A stretch of 64,000 nucleotides of DNA. It comes from a virus. The notes below the pieces were generated by a model that was not told the origin of the DNA, did not search any database, and saw nothing but the letters and a program-made list of their open reading frames with translations. How positions within the stretch are numbered: position 1 is the first letter of the stretch; each line of letters opens with the position of its first letter. Location of the stretch: IMG/VR virus record IMGVR_UViG_3300046557_000512, positions 16,302 through 80,301 of that record; one strand, given 5' to 3'. Positions 7,364-15,768 of the stretch are shown piece after piece. The translations under genes and the position numbers were made by a program.

Positions 7364-8712
7364 TACGAGTCGAGCCCGACGAAATTGGTGATGAACCGCA
7401 TGCAGTCAATCTCCTGGTTGAAACGCAGCCGCAGGCCACCCTCGGTGTTACGCATCTCGGAGAAGTAGAGGACGACCTCGCCGTTCTGCTTCTCCTCGGC
7501 GCTCGCGTTGATCGTGATCAGCGCGTCGGCCAGACGGACCTTGTCGTAATCCTCCGCGACGTCCGTGCCGTCGGTGACGTTCTTGGCCGCTTTGCGCGTG
7601 CCTTCTCGGTTGGTCTGGGTGGCGGTCAGGACCGCGGCGTTCATATCCTTCGCGAGCGCACGAAGGTCGCGAGTGATCTGGCTGAGCTCATGTCGCTTGT
7701 CGCTCTCGCGACGCTCAGGCGCCATGATGTCGATATAGTCGACGACGATCATGTCGAAGATGATGCCGTCGGACTCGTAGCGCTTCAGTAGGCGGCGGAG
7801 CTCGGAGACCTTGAGCGTGCCGGTGGGGAAGTCCTGGATCTCCAGGACACCCGCGTGCTGTGCCCATGCGTCGCCAGCAGCTTCGACCTCGACCGCGCGC
7901 TTGCGCAGCTCCTTGACCGGCACGCGCGAGATGTTCGCGTCGAGACGATCCTCGATAATTTCCTTCGAGACTTCGCAGGAGGCGTAGAAGACGTTCTTGC
8001 CGGCGCCGGCCGCGGCTTTGGCAAAGGTGACCAGGCCGGCGGTCTTACCGGACTTGGGTGGCCCCATCAGGATCGACAGTTCCTTGCGGCCCCAGCCGTG
8101 GTGAGGGAACAGATACTGGTCGAGCTGAGGGCAGCCGGTGGTGATGCCTGTTGGGATCGCTGTGCCGGCGGCGAGCGCCTGACGCTTAGCGGCGCGTTCT
8201 TTGATGCGATCCTTGAAGTTGTGGGCGCGCTCGACGTCGACCGAGCCAACGCCGAAGGCCGCGGTCATATTGGTTGCCGCCTTCTCGATCGCGCTGACCT
8301 TCTTCGCGGGATCGATCTGGTCGAGCGCGTCAGCCATATCGAGGGTCGCCCCCTCGATCGCCTTCTCGCGCGCGAACTCTGCGATCTTGTCGATGACGAA
8401 CTGGCGATCGGCCGGCGTGCAAGCGCCAGGCGCATAGAGCGCGCCGAGCAGCCGCTTCGCCTCATCCATATCCGCGACTGTGATCTGCTTCCGCGCCTGA
8501 GCGTCCTTGAACGCCTGGACGTAGGTCTGCAGCGACGGGCACGCGCGGTATTGATCCCAATACTCGCGCTGCACCCAGATCAGCTGCTGCAGCGTGTCGT
8601 TCTCGAAATATTGCGGCTGGATAAGCCCATCAACCGCATGGCAGAACGTGTCATCACGAAGGAAGAAGGAACCGACCTTCTCCTGGAAGGCGGCATCGAA
8701 GGTGTAGCTCAT
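7363..8712 (-). CDS. Replicative DNA helicase (DnaB-like)
   Basis: The product is 449 aa, close to the usual DnaB length. The N-terminal helical domain is followed by a RecA-type core with Walker A GPPKSGKT (217-224) and Walker B DMIVVDYIDIM near 318, then QTNREG and ALITINAS strands typical of the family. It unwinds the template at the fork with the primase two genes downstream. The start at 8712 lies 22 bases after motif A copy 3. Confidence 0.88.
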   Translation of the reverse strand: MSYTFDAAFQEKVGSFFLRDDTFCHAVDGLIQPQYFENDTLQQLIWVQREYWDQYRACPSLQTYVQAFKDAQARKQITVADMDEAKRLLGALYAPGACTPADRQFVIDKIAEFAREKAIEGATLDMADALDQIDPAKKVSAIEKAATNMTAAFGVGSVDVERAHNFKDRIKERAAKRQALAAGTAIPTGITTGCPQLDQYLFPHHGWGRKELSILMGPPKSGKTAGLVTFAKAAAGAGKNVFYASCEVSKEIIEDRLDANISRVPVKELRKRAVEVEAAGDAWAQHAGVLEIQDFPTGTLKVSELRRLLKRYESDGIIFDMIVVDYIDIMAPERRESDKRHELSQITRDLRALAKDMNAAVLTATQTNREGTRKAAKNVTDGTDVAEDYDKVRLADALITINASAEEKQNGEVVLYFSEMRNTEGGLRLRFNQEIDCMRFITNFVGLDS

Positions 8713-8734
8713 TCGTGTCCGCTGCCGTTCGTGT

Positions 8735-8758
8735 GAGTGTGTGTCATTGACTATGCAC
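8735..8758 (-). promoter_or_regulatory. Motif A copy 3
   Basis: GTGCATAG ... ACACACACTC on the minus strand, 22 bases before the helicase start. The flanking CTAG in front of the motif recurs in several copies. Confidence 0.75.
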
Positions 8759-8779
8759 TAGCCCGAATCGACCAAGGGG

Positions 8780-9628
8780 TCAACCCAAGGCTTTCGCGCG
8801 TCGCATTGTGACCTCGGAGAAATGCGCGGCCGCCAGCTCCTCGGGCAGGTGCCGCTTGTGGTAGACCATCACTGCCAATGGGACCGCGGGGTCAGCCACC
8901 ACGCCGCGCTCCTCGATCTGGGCGATCAGCCACCGGCGATAGTCGTCCTGGATCTTGAGCCCGCAATAGTTCTCGATCTCGAATGCCGGATGCGCAGCCG
9001 CGCGCAGCTTGTGCTGGCACTCCGCCTGCCAAAGGTTGATTGTCTCTGCACACATCCGGTCGTTGTAGAGGTGCCACGGCTGGGGAACGCGGTCCCATTG
9101 GCGCTCGAGCGCGTTCTCGATCGCGAGCTTACAGAAGGCGTCATAGGGGATGCCGAACAGGTCGGCCGCGACCATCGCCTTGAACATGCCGACGATGTAT
9201 TGAGAGCCGCGCTCCCAAATGTCGGCCTCAACCTGCTTCGTGAAGATGGCGCCGTAGAGCTTGTTGAACGACGCGACCTCGCCGGCGGTCATGACCTTGC
9301 CGTTCTTGTCTCGCTGCGGGCCTCGTGACATCACGAAGTTGCGCGCGCCCGCCCGCATCGCCTTGAGATACTCGCGATTGAACAACATGAAGCTATGGCC
9401 TGGCGAGAGCCGGCGGTAGTCCCACCAGCGGCTCTCGTAGACCATAGCCATGTCGGCGAAGTGCTGCTTCTTGACGTGCGCCGCCAGGAGCGCCTCGAGC
9501 CTGGCCGAGGGCATGTTGATGCCCTCGAACAGACCAAAGACAGCGAGGTTCAGATCCCAGGGATCATTGGCAAGGGATGCCGAGAAAGTAGGGGGCGGCA
9601 CCGCTTCCAATGTGGTCGTCGTTGTCAT
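8780..9628 (-). CDS. Unknown phage protein (282 aa)
   Basis: I do not recognise the family. The product is helical and rich in Trp and Tyr, without cysteine clusters or P-loop. The ATG at 9628 overlaps the end of the PhoH gene by 65 bases with only a weak site in front (CCGGAAA), so a later start is possible, though no better candidate is obvious. It sits between helicase and PhoH in the replication block and ends just before motif A copy 3. Confidence 0.65.
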   Translation of the reverse strand: MTTTTTLEAVPPPTFSASLANDPWDLNLAVFGLFEGINMPSARLEALLAAHVKKQHFADMAMVYESRWWDYRRLSPGHSFMLFNREYLKAMRAGARNFVMSRGPQRDKNGKVMTAGEVASFNKLYGAIFTKQVEADIWERGSQYIVGMFKAMVAADLFGIPYDAFCKLAIENALERQWDRVPQPWHLYNDRMCAETINLWQAECQHKLRAAAHPAFEIENYCGLKIQDDYRRWLIAQIEERGVVADPAVPLAVMVYHKRHLPEELAAAHFSEVTMRRAKALG

Positions 9629-10364
9629 GTGGTTTCCGGGAGTTGTTGCGGTAGCGCTCGATGACCTCGCGCACGAGGCCGGAGCGGACGATGTCGTCGA
9701 GGGTGAACTCGAACACCGAGACCGACTTCACGCCGCGCATGCGGTCGATCGCGTCAGTGAACCCGTCGATGCCCTGGTATTCACCGAAGCGCTGATGGGC
9801 GTCGCCGTCGACCACGATCTTGCTGTGCTCGCCGATGCGAGTGAGAAACATCTCCATCTCGCGCGGCGTCATGTTCTGCGCCTCGTCGAGCAGCACGAAG
9901 GCGTTCTCGAAGGTGTGGCCCTGTAAGAATGGCACCGGTGCGATCTCGATACGGCCGTTGGCGATATACGCCTCGACGGTTGCGGCGCCGAGGATCTTCT
10001 CGAAGATCTTGCGCACAGGCAGGAAGTAGGGAGCGAACTTCTCCTCCATCGTGCCCTTGAGGAAACCCATCGGGGTTCCAGCCTCGACGTTCGGCCGAGT
10101 TACGATCACTTGGTCGACCACCTTATCGCGCAGCGCGAGAGCAGCCAGGCCGGCGGCACAATGGGTCTTGCCCGTGCCTGCCGGCCCCTTCAGGAATGTC
10201 AGCTGACTGGCGTTGATCGTGGCGATGCAGCGACGCTGTGCGTCGTTCTTCGGCTTGAGCTCGCCGATACCGCGCGCCCGCGGCCCAGGTGCTATTAGCG
10301 CCTCGGTGGGTAAAGCGACGGGAGAGTGACGATCGCGGCGGGTTGGTTTCGAATCACGCTTCAT
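9564..10364 (-). CDS. PhoH-like P-loop ATPase
   Basis: At 266 aa it shows Walker A GPAGTGKT (60-67), VIVTRPNVEAG, Walker B AFVLLDEAQN and the GDAHQRF segment, which together define the PhoH/RNA-helicase-like family common in phages. The exact role is unsettled; RNA metabolism during infection is the usual proposal. The start at 10364 has AAAGGAG upstream and follows motif A copy 4 by 13 bases. An in-frame ATG inside the motif is discounted. Confidence 0.85.
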   Translation of the reverse strand: MKRDSKPTRRDRHSPVALPTEALIAPGPRARGIGELKPKNDAQRRCIATINASQLTFLKGPAGTGKTHCAAGLAALALRDKVVDQVIVTRPNVEAGTPMGFLKGTMEEKFAPYFLPVRKIFEKILGAATVEAYIANGRIEIAPVPFLQGHTFENAFVLLDEAQNMTPREMEMFLTRIGEHSKIVVDGDAHQRFGEYQGIDGFTDAIDRMRGVKSVSVFEFTLDDIVRSGLVREVIERYRNNSRKPHDNDDHIGSGAAPYFLGIPCQ

Positions 10365-10377
10365 GTTTGTCACTCCT

Positions 10378-10401
10378 TTGTGTGTGTCGTCTACCATGCA
10401 C
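10378..10401 (-). promoter_or_regulatory. Motif A copy 4
   Basis: GTGCATGG ... ACACACACAA on the minus strand, merging into the AAAGGAG ribosome site of phoH. It separates phoH from the HNH gene. Confidence 0.75.
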
Positions 10402-10420
10402 CGCGAGCAGCGCAACCGGT

Positions 10421-10972
10421 TTATGCGGTCGCCAGCGATTCTATCAGCTTGTTGCCTTTCGACCGATTGGTTTTTTGCTTGGCGACGCGAAGATTGTTCT
10501 GGACATGGAGACCGCAGACGTTCTTGCCCTGCAGCGGCACGATATGGTCGACCTCGTAGGGCACACCTGTCTGCGCTGATAGCGCGGCGGCGGTCTCATA
10601 GTAGAGGGTGATCGCGTCCTGATCCGCCCATTTCGGCGTCGCTTGGAGTATGCGAGCACGACGTCGCGCAGTCGCAGCGTTAGCCTTGTCTGGATTGTCG
10701 CGGATCCATTGGCGACCGTAGGCCCGCTTCTGCTCGATGTTCGCTTCATTCCAGCGATCGTTGCGGGCTCTCACTTTGTCTTTATTCTCGCGTTGCCATG
10801 TCGCGATGTAGTCGACCTTCGTCAAGCGCACGTCCGCCTCGCAGTCGAGGCAGTTGAAGTTGCCCGTGCGACGCTTGGCGATGTGACCTTTGTTACATGG
10901 CCTGCCCGTAAAATAATGCCGCAAACCTTGGGCCTTAGCATCTTTTCGGGAGATCAGATTCACGCGAACCAT
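10421..10972 (-). CDS. HNH endonuclease, probably free-standing homing type
   Basis: At 183 aa it has an N-terminal Zn-binding segment (CNKGH...CLDCEAD), a basic helical middle and a C-terminal HNH core (VDHIVPLQGKNVCGLHVQNNL). It overlaps the end of the metallophosphoesterase by 13 bases and lies just before the motif A copy that serves phoH, a common kind of place for a mobile homing gene. A DNA-packaging HNH is less likely because it is far from the terminase. Confidence 0.8.
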   Translation of the reverse strand: MVRVNLISRKDAKAQGLRHYFTGRPCNKGHIAKRRTGNFNCLDCEADVRLTKVDYIATWQRENKDKVRARNDRWNEANIEQKRAYGRQWIRDNPDKANAATARRRARILQATPKWADQDAITLYYETAAALSAQTGVPYEVDHIVPLQGKNVCGLHVQNNLRVAKQKTNRSKGNKLIESLATA

Positions 10973-12618
10973 CTACCATTCATCAGCGTTATCAAGCAAC
11001 GCTTCCCGTTCGGGTAAACGAGACAGTGCGTATGGTCCCAAGAGGACATGCCGCGATTGTAACCTTGGTCCAGGCTGCCCGAGACCCCGACCACAACCGC
11101 GCCGTCGATGATCTGCGGACTGTGGGTGTGTCCGCTGATCGACTTGGGTCCGGCGCGTGTGAATTGCTTGGGACTGCCGCGCGATCCATTGGCGCCGAGA
11201 TGCCCGTGCATGGCGCACTCAATGTCGCCGCAAATGATATATGTGTCGTCCTCACCGACAAACTCGATGTTCGCCGTGAGACCAGCTGACAGGTCGTTGA
11301 GCACATGCTCGAACACCGGTGGTGTCTGCACGCCCAGTCCCAGCTGCTGGTAATAGTAGGTCTGACACTCAAGGAAGAAGACCGCGTTCTCAGGGTCCTC
11401 CCGATAGTCGGCCGTCTTGAGCCATGTCACCAGAGCCTGGTCATGATTGGATTCGACGACCACGGAGCGACACCAAGGGCGCGAGGTGTCTACGAGGAAT
11501 TGGGCACAACCCGACAGCGCATCACGCACGTTGGCGGTGTCGTGCGCATGGGTCGCGAACCTAAAATGGTGATCTTTGATTCGGTGGTGGTTTCGAGCGG
11601 TGAAGTCGGACAGATCATGAAAGAACTGGTGACGCGGCCGGAAGCGATCGAGTAGACCGCCCTCGCCCCATGTCGTGCGCTCAACGATCGGGTCGAGCTT
11701 CTCGTGGTGGATGTCCCCATAGACCAGGGCTTCTGCCCGGTGGTCGGTGGTCACGTTGCCGCGCTCCACACGGCGATCGAGGTCGTAGAAGCTGCCGTCG
11801 TCTTCGGCCAGCAGGTGCCGGCAGAAGAACGAGCCATCAGGGTGCAACTCGACGAGCACGCAGCCGATCACATGGTGGAAGCTAGCCTTGATGCCCGCCT
11901 TCTTCTGGACGTAGTTCGGCATTGTGACGAAGCCGGTGGTCATCAGCTGCTTGGTGCGCGCCATCTTGGCCGTCGCAACCGACTGCAACTGGACCTTGGC
12001 GTGCGGGAACACGCCCCACTTATCGCGCGTGTAGGTCTCGAAGCCCGACAGGGGATTGGTGGCCGTAGGAAGCGTATTCATCTCCCCGCAGAACAGGAGA
12101 CCATCGCCTATCTCGACCTGGTCTTGGGTCCAGTATTTCATGATACGCGGGTGCCACCAGTGCTTGTCCGCGTCGTTCTTGTCGTGGCTCTCAAACAGCT
12201 GCTTGTTGTAGGTCGAGCCAGAAATCATGGTCTCGGAATCACCGAGCCACGCCGCATAGGCTTCCATGTTGTCCATGAAGCCGTGGTGGACCTCAGATCC
12301 ATCTTGGCCAGCGCCGAGGAAGAAGTAGCGAACCCCCTGCCCCGGCGCGCGCGGCTTCGGTTTTATCGGATCGGTGCGCGACCACACCGGCACGGTCTTC
12401 ACTTCCTCGACCGGCGCCTTCGGTCGACGCGCGCCGCGGCTGCGATCGATGAGTTCCGCGGTGTCGGCGTCGAGCTCGCGTGCCAGGGTGCGCATCTCGC
12501 CGGCGCGGTTGCGCACGGTCTTGACGCTGACACCCAGCTCGTCGGCCACGTCGTCGATCGTCGGGAACCGCGCGGTGTCGTTGTAGACAGCGGCGAAGCG
12601 ACTATCGAAGGCTCGCAT
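10960..12618 (-). CDS. Metallophosphoesterase with N-terminal HTH (T5 A1-like?)
   Basis: The ATG at 12618 overlaps the lysozyme stop (TGATG), giving 552 aa. The frame is open upstream but there only reads the lysozyme gene out of frame. Residues about 20-45 are HTH-like (IDDVADELGVSVKTVRNRAGEM). The C-terminal two thirds carry calcineurin-type metal motifs: GDIHHEK, ESNHDQA (a GNHD variant), CGDIECAMHGHLG and SGHTHSP. Large phage metallophosphoesterases of this size include the T5 A1 DNA-transfer protein, but that match is from memory. It is translated together with the lysozyme. Confidence 0.65.
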   Translation of the reverse strand: MRAFDSRFAAVYNDTARFPTIDDVADELGVSVKTVRNRAGEMRTLARELDADTAELIDRSRGARRPKAPVEEVKTVPVWSRTDPIKPKPRAPGQGVRYFFLGAGQDGSEVHHGFMDNMEAYAAWLGDSETMISGSTYNKQLFESHDKNDADKHWWHPRIMKYWTQDQVEIGDGLLFCGEMNTLPTATNPLSGFETYTRDKWGVFPHAKVQLQSVATAKMARTKQLMTTGFVTMPNYVQKKAGIKASFHHVIGCVLVELHPDGSFFCRHLLAEDDGSFYDLDRRVERGNVTTDHRAEALVYGDIHHEKLDPIVERTTWGEGGLLDRFRPRHQFFHDLSDFTARNHHRIKDHHFRFATHAHDTANVRDALSGCAQFLVDTSRPWCRSVVVESNHDQALVTWLKTADYREDPENAVFFLECQTYYYQQLGLGVQTPPVFEHVLNDLSAGLTANIEFVGEDDTYIICGDIECAMHGHLGANGSRGSPKQFTRAGPKSISGHTHSPQIIDGAVVVGVSGSLDQGYNRGMSSWDHTHCLVYPNGKRCLITLMNGRWFA

Positions 12619-13115
12619 CAGGCGTCTTGCCCCGTGCGCATCATCTTCTCGAGGCGATCGGCGCGTGCGCCAACCTGGCCGTCCCATTTCGAGTTCGCCA
12701 TGCCATCGGCGGCGGCGCCGTATTTCCCGGTGCGGACGAACTCGAGGGTGTTCTTGAAGCCAGTCAGGCCCTTGATGCCGTTGCCGATGCCCATGTTGAA
12801 GCACATGTTCAGCAGCACACGCTGGCGGACGTCGTCGAGCTTGCGCCACCAAGGCAGCTTGCGGTCGAGGTCGGCTTCGCTGCGCTTGATGTCGTTGAAA
12901 AAGAGATAGTCCGACTGCGCTTGCGTAATGCCGTACTTGATGATGCTGGCGACGGTGATGCCCAACACCCGAGTCTCCTCGGCCGAGATGCCGACGTCGT
13001 CGAGGTTGCGCCCCTTGCCGATCGACAACTTGCCGGCGGTGCAGCGGTAGACGCGAAGCTTGTCGCCTTCGTCACGCGCAATCTCCTGCGCCAGTTTGAG
13101 GTGGTTATAGTCCAT
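12618..13115 (-). CDS. Endolysin, T4-type lysozyme (GH24)
   Basis: At 165 aa it has the usual length. The catalytic region reads DEGDKLRVYRCTAGKLSIG. This is the Glu, 8 residues, Asp/Cys, 5 residues, Thr pattern of the family, here Glu-Cys-Ser, so the T4 Asp20 position is Cys and the Thr26 position Ser. It cleaves the glycan backbone of peptidoglycan. No signal or SAR segment is visible, so release would need the holin encoded next door. The start at 13115 lies seven bases after motif A copy 5; an in-frame GTG inside the motif is discounted. Confidence 0.85.
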   Translation of the reverse strand: MDYNHLKLAQEIARDEGDKLRVYRCTAGKLSIGKGRNLDDVGISAEETRVLGITVASIIKYGITQAQSDYLFFNDIKRSEADLDRKLPWWRKLDDVRQRVLLNMCFNMGIGNGIKGLTGFKNTLEFVRTGKYGAAADGMANSKWDGQVGARADRLEKMMRTGQDA

Positions 13116-13122
13116 GGAAACC

Positions 13123-13146
13123 TCGTGTGTGCCGGACACTATGCAC
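13123..13146 (-). promoter_or_regulatory. Motif A copy 5
   Basis: GTGCATAG ... GCACACACGA on the minus strand, seven bases before the lysozyme start. It overlaps the stop codon of the 31-aa ORF upstream. Confidence 0.75.
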
Positions 13147-13234
13147 TACGGGCGTAGTGGTGCCGTTGGGTTTGGGGAGCGGTGCGCTCCGGGATCAGCA
13201 GCGCGAGGAGCGCCGCGAGGATTGTGCGGCGCAT
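13139..13234 (-). CDS. Possible 31-aa hydrophobic peptide in the lysis cassette
   Basis: The ATG at 13234 overlaps the holin stop (TGATG). The product has a short hydrophobic stretch (ILAALLALLI) after two arginines and then a polar, basic tail. Its stop lies in motif A copy 5. It could be a small lysis modulator, but the frame is short and may be chance. Confidence 0.35.
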   Translation of the reverse strand: MRRTILAALLALLIPERTAPQTQRHHYARSA

Positions 13235-13620
13235 CAATCCTTCTTCATGCCGGGCAGCGACGGAATGATGTCCTTCACGACGTTTGTAATCGTCGTCAAA
13301 GGACTCTCGGCGAACTGCTTCGACGCGTTCATGAAGCCGAGAACGATGTTCTCGGTCATCACGCCGGCGATGCCGGCCGCCGTAAGCTGCCAGGGAAGAC
13401 TGCGGCCCTCCATGATCCACCCCGCCAGCAAAGCGCCGACGCCACCGAACATGCAGCCGGCGGCGAGCTTCAGTGCCGTGCGTCGCGTCGCATCGAAGAT
13501 CGACGCGAGCAACGTGATGAGCGAACCGCCCACGAAGAACAGCGTGTGGCCGATCGCCGACGCGTAGTCGGGGCTTACGCTCGCTGCGATATTGGCCGCG
13601 GCGGCGGCGTTGTTCGACAT
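13234..13620 (-). CDS. Putative holin (128 aa, membrane)
   Basis: The ATG at 13620 overlaps the upstream stop (TAATG). The product has hydrophobic segments at about 24-42 (IGHTLFFVGGSLITLLASIF), 49-65 and 78-95, and ends in a charged tail (GMKKD), a layout usual for class I holins. Position between another membrane protein and the lysozyme supports a lysis role: timed membrane holes that release the endolysin. Either of the two membrane proteins could be holin or antiholin. Confidence 0.6.
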   Translation of the reverse strand: MSNNAAAAANIAASVSPDYASAIGHTLFFVGGSLITLLASIFDATRRTALKLAAGCMFGGVGALLAGWIMEGRSLPWQLTAAGIAGVMTENIVLGFMNASKQFAESPLTTITNVVKDIIPSLPGMKKD

Positions 13621-13970
13621 TATCGGTTGCCCCAGAGATAGACCGGCTCGAGACCGCGCGAGACGATCAGCTTGTGCTTGATGAACAGGTGTGCGGTGAA
13701 GAAGAGAATGCCCATGCCGGCATGAAGCGGCATCCACATGTTGGTGTGCGGGCCGACGTAAAAGAGGCCGTTGAGCAGTGCCCAGAACCCCAACACCGCG
13801 GTGTGTGCGATCGTGAAGATTGTCGAGCAGACCACCCAAACATAGGCGAGAGCGTTTTCACGGCCGCGCAGGATGTCTCGCGGCGTGAAGTGGAAATCGA
13901 CCCCACTCCCGATCGCCAGCAGCCCCGAAATCAGGGCCAGCAGCGAACATGCGAGTGCGAGAGCGATCAT
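13620..13970 (-). CDS. Membrane protein of the lysis cassette (116 aa)
   Basis: Three or four hydrophobic segments are evident: residues 2-21, about 43-66 and 83-97. The product ends with a short polar tail. It is the first gene after motif A copy 6 and is coupled to the putative holin. It could be an antiholin or a second holin; no family is recognised. Confidence 0.6.
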   Translation of the reverse strand: MIALALACSLLALISGLLAIGSGVDFHFTPRDILRGRENALAYVWVVCSTIFTIAHTAVLGFWALLNGLFYVGPHTNMWMPLHAGMGILFFTAHLFIKHKLIVSRGLEPVYLWGNR

Positions 13971-14001
13971 AAGCTGAATTTCTCCATGCAGGTTATCCTA
14001 T

Positions 14002-14025
14002 GCATGTGTGTTGAATAGCATGCAG
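14002..14025 (-). promoter_or_regulatory. Motif A copy 6
   Basis: CTGCATGC ... ACACACATGC on the minus strand, 31 bases before the membrane protein start. It forms a divergent pair with copy 7. Confidence 0.75.
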
Positions 14026-14114
14026 TCTACCACGGGTAGTGGAGCTGTGCAACGGCAACGCAACGTTTGGATTGGTGCGAGGTCATCGTGCGGGCTACCT
14101 TGAAAACCGGGTAT

Positions 14115-14138
14115 GTGCATGGTAGATAACACAACTGC
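14115..14138 (+). promoter_or_regulatory. Motif A copy 7
   Basis: GTGCATGG ... ACACAACTGC on the plus strand, 68 bases before the start of the forward gene at 14207. It is 89 bases from the oppositely oriented copy 6. Confidence 0.7.
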
Positions 14139-14206
14139 GTGTTATACTCAACAGCGGTTGCACGCCGTCAACGCGTTTCACCACCCATCGGAGTTCACCA
14201 AACAAA

Positions 14207-14644
14207 ATGCTCGAATTTAACCTTGCTGACGGCAACGCTTTGGACATCCCGGCGGCCAGTATCTCGATGTTCGAGAGCCTGACGGCCGTGAAGAACGAAG
14301 CCTACCCCGACGCCAAATCGTTCATCCGCTATTCGATCGGCGAGATGGACTACCAAGCCCTGCTGACCGACAGCTTCGACGACGTCATTCGTGTCCTCGA
14401 CATCAACGTCCGGCCTGGCCCCTGGCTCATCCTGACCAACGCCAACGGCAACAAGCTTGGCGTGATCGCCGGCAATATCCTGGCACGTAAGGGCCTGCCG
14501 TCCGGCGAGACCGAACTATCGATCGCGCTGAATCAGAACGGCCAGATCGGCGACTTCACCGTCAGCGAGACCCGCGACACCGTCAAGACGATGATGGGCG
14601 ACCTCAATCGGCCGGCCGGTCTCATCGAAATACCCACCGCTTAA
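14207..14644 (+). CDS. Unknown forward gene between lysis and tail blocks (145 aa)
   Basis: The ATG at 14207 has GGAG 12 bases upstream. The soluble acidic product has no motif I recognise; its tail-proximal location suggests a virion or moron function, without proof. Together with the next gene it forms the only plus-strand unit in the left 44 kb, with its own motif A copy and terminator. That arrangement suggests expression separate from the late genes. Confidence 0.7.
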   Translation: MLEFNLADGNALDIPAASISMFESLTAVKNEAYPDAKSFIRYSIGEMDYQALLTDSFDDVIRVLDINVRPGPWLILTNANGNKLGVIAGNILARKGLPSGETELSIALNQNGQIGDFTVSETRDTVKTMMGDLNRPAGLIEIPTA

Positions 14645-14667
14645 CCCCACAAACCAGGAGAAGGACC

Positions 14668-14943
14668 TTGGATATTCCCGAAAACCCCACCCCCGAAGAA
14701 CTGGAGGAAATGCGAGCTGCCGTCGAAGCCGAAGATCAACGCATTGCCCAGGAAGCTATTGCGGCTCGCGCCGCTAAGCTTGCTCCCTTGCGTGCGATCC
14801 TCGACTCGAACGGCTTCAAGACCGTCTTGAACGGCCTGCGCGACATTCGCGACGGAGGCACCCTCTCGGAGGAGCCGAACATTGCTCCTCACCTCGATGC
14901 ACTGGTGACCATCATGCCAGTGCTGGATACCAACGCGAACTAA
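14668..14943 (+). CDS. Small helical unknown protein (91 aa)
   Basis: The start is TTG at 14668 behind a strong AGGAG. The first half is a charged coiled-coil-like helix (PEELEEMRAAVEAEDQRIAQEA). It is co-transcribed with 14207-14644 and followed directly by an intrinsic terminator. The family is unknown. Confidence 0.65.
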   Translation: MDIPENPTPEELEEMRAAVEAEDQRIAQEAIAARAAKLAPLRAILDSNGFKTVLNGLRDIRDGGTLSEEPNIAPHLDALVTIMPVLDTNAN

Positions 14944-14949
14944 GACGAA

Positions 14950-14972
14950 GGGGGCCGGAAGGCCCCCTTTTA
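14950..14972 (+). terminator. Intrinsic terminator of the 14207-14943 unit
   Basis: Stem GGGGGCC-GGAA-GGCCCCC followed by TTTTAG, seven bases after the stop. The convergent minus-strand gene ends inside it. Confidence 0.85.
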
Positions 14973-15416
14973 GTATTCTAGCGCTGGCGGTTCGGGCCAG
15001 ACGACTTCTTCTGGCGATCCAAAGTCGATCGCGATCCGATGCAGAGCGCGGATCATCACCCGCACCTGAGCCTGGCATCCCGGCGTAAGCGGGGAGCACC
15101 CCTCATCCACAGCCCAGCGCCAGCGATCGATGCGCAGATTGCGCTCTGATCGCACATGATCCCCCATCGGTGTATCCCAAGGGTTGGCGGCAGCGCGCGC
15201 CGCGGCGTCCGCCTGTTCGGCTTCAGCAGCGATCTCGCGCTGAGTGTGAATGATGCAGCAGGCGCAATAACCCTTCTCTCCATCTTCGTCAGGCACGATC
15301 GCGAAAGCCGGCAGACTCTTGCCACAGCCCCCGCATTCGTAACCGGCAGGGTCGAGCTTGGATGGGTCGACCCCCGCGGCGATCGCGTGATCTTCGAGAT
15401 TGATATAATCGGTCAC
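14970..15416 (-). CDS. Tail fibre assembly chaperone-like protein with zinc site
   Basis: At 148 aa, it has an N-terminal CGGCGK ... CACC zinc-ribbon-like pair. The C-terminal part (RSERNLRIDRWRWAVDEG, SPLTP, then GSPEEVVWPEPP) matches the Phage_TAC/XkdW-type tail fibre assembly chaperones, which end in PxxVxWPxxP. It lies at the end of the fibre operon, where such chaperones usually are. It would assist folding or attachment of the long fibre encoded two genes upstream. Confidence 0.65.
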   Translation of the reverse strand: MTDYINLEDHAIAAGVDPSKLDPAGYECGGCGKSLPAFAIVPDEDGEKGYCACCIIHTQREIAAEAEQADAAARAAANPWDTPMGDHVRSERNLRIDRWRWAVDEGCSPLTPGCQAQVRVMIRALHRIAIDFGSPEEVVWPEPPALEY

Positions 15417-15417
15417 G

Positions 15418-15753
15418 CTATGGTCTCACAGTCACGGTGGATTTCTGGCTGGCGGGCGTGGCAGAGCGTTCACCTGACCCGGCGCCCTGTGCCTGCCAGA
15501 TGAGATGCGAGAAGGCGCTCAGAGCTGCTGCGGTGCCTGAGTAGCCGTCGATCGTGAGACCGACTGCCTGGACCCCGCTGCCCATCTGAACGACGATGTC
15601 CTCAAACCAGTTGAGCGTGGCCGTGTTTGAGCCCGTCGTGCCCTGCGACACCGAGACGTTGTCCTGCATGATTTTCTGCCAGACGCCGGCCTTCTTGGCC
15701 CAGATGCCCACGGTGACGGTGCCGTTATATTCCCACGAACCGGGGACAGACAT
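15418..15753 (-). CDS. Small tail-fibre-associated protein (111 aa)
   Basis: The beta-rich sequence (GSWEYNGTVTVGIWAKKAGVWQ...) is rich in Gly, Ser, Thr and Val, as in fibre tips and receptor-binding accessory domains. It lies directly between the 1737-aa fibre and its chaperone. The product is probably a minor fibre component; the family is unknown. Confidence 0.6.
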   Translation of the reverse strand: MSVPGSWEYNGTVTVGIWAKKAGVWQKIMQDNVSVSQGTTGSNTATLNWFEDIVVQMGSGVQAVGLTIDGYSGTAAALSAFSHLIWQAQGAGSGERSATPASQKSTVTVRP

Positions 15754-15768
15754 TTCAATCGTTCCTTA

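Noticed and set aside
11704-12909. 401-aa plus-strand open frame
   Set aside because: It is antisense to the metallophosphoesterase and lysozyme, which carry catalytic motifs in the other strand.
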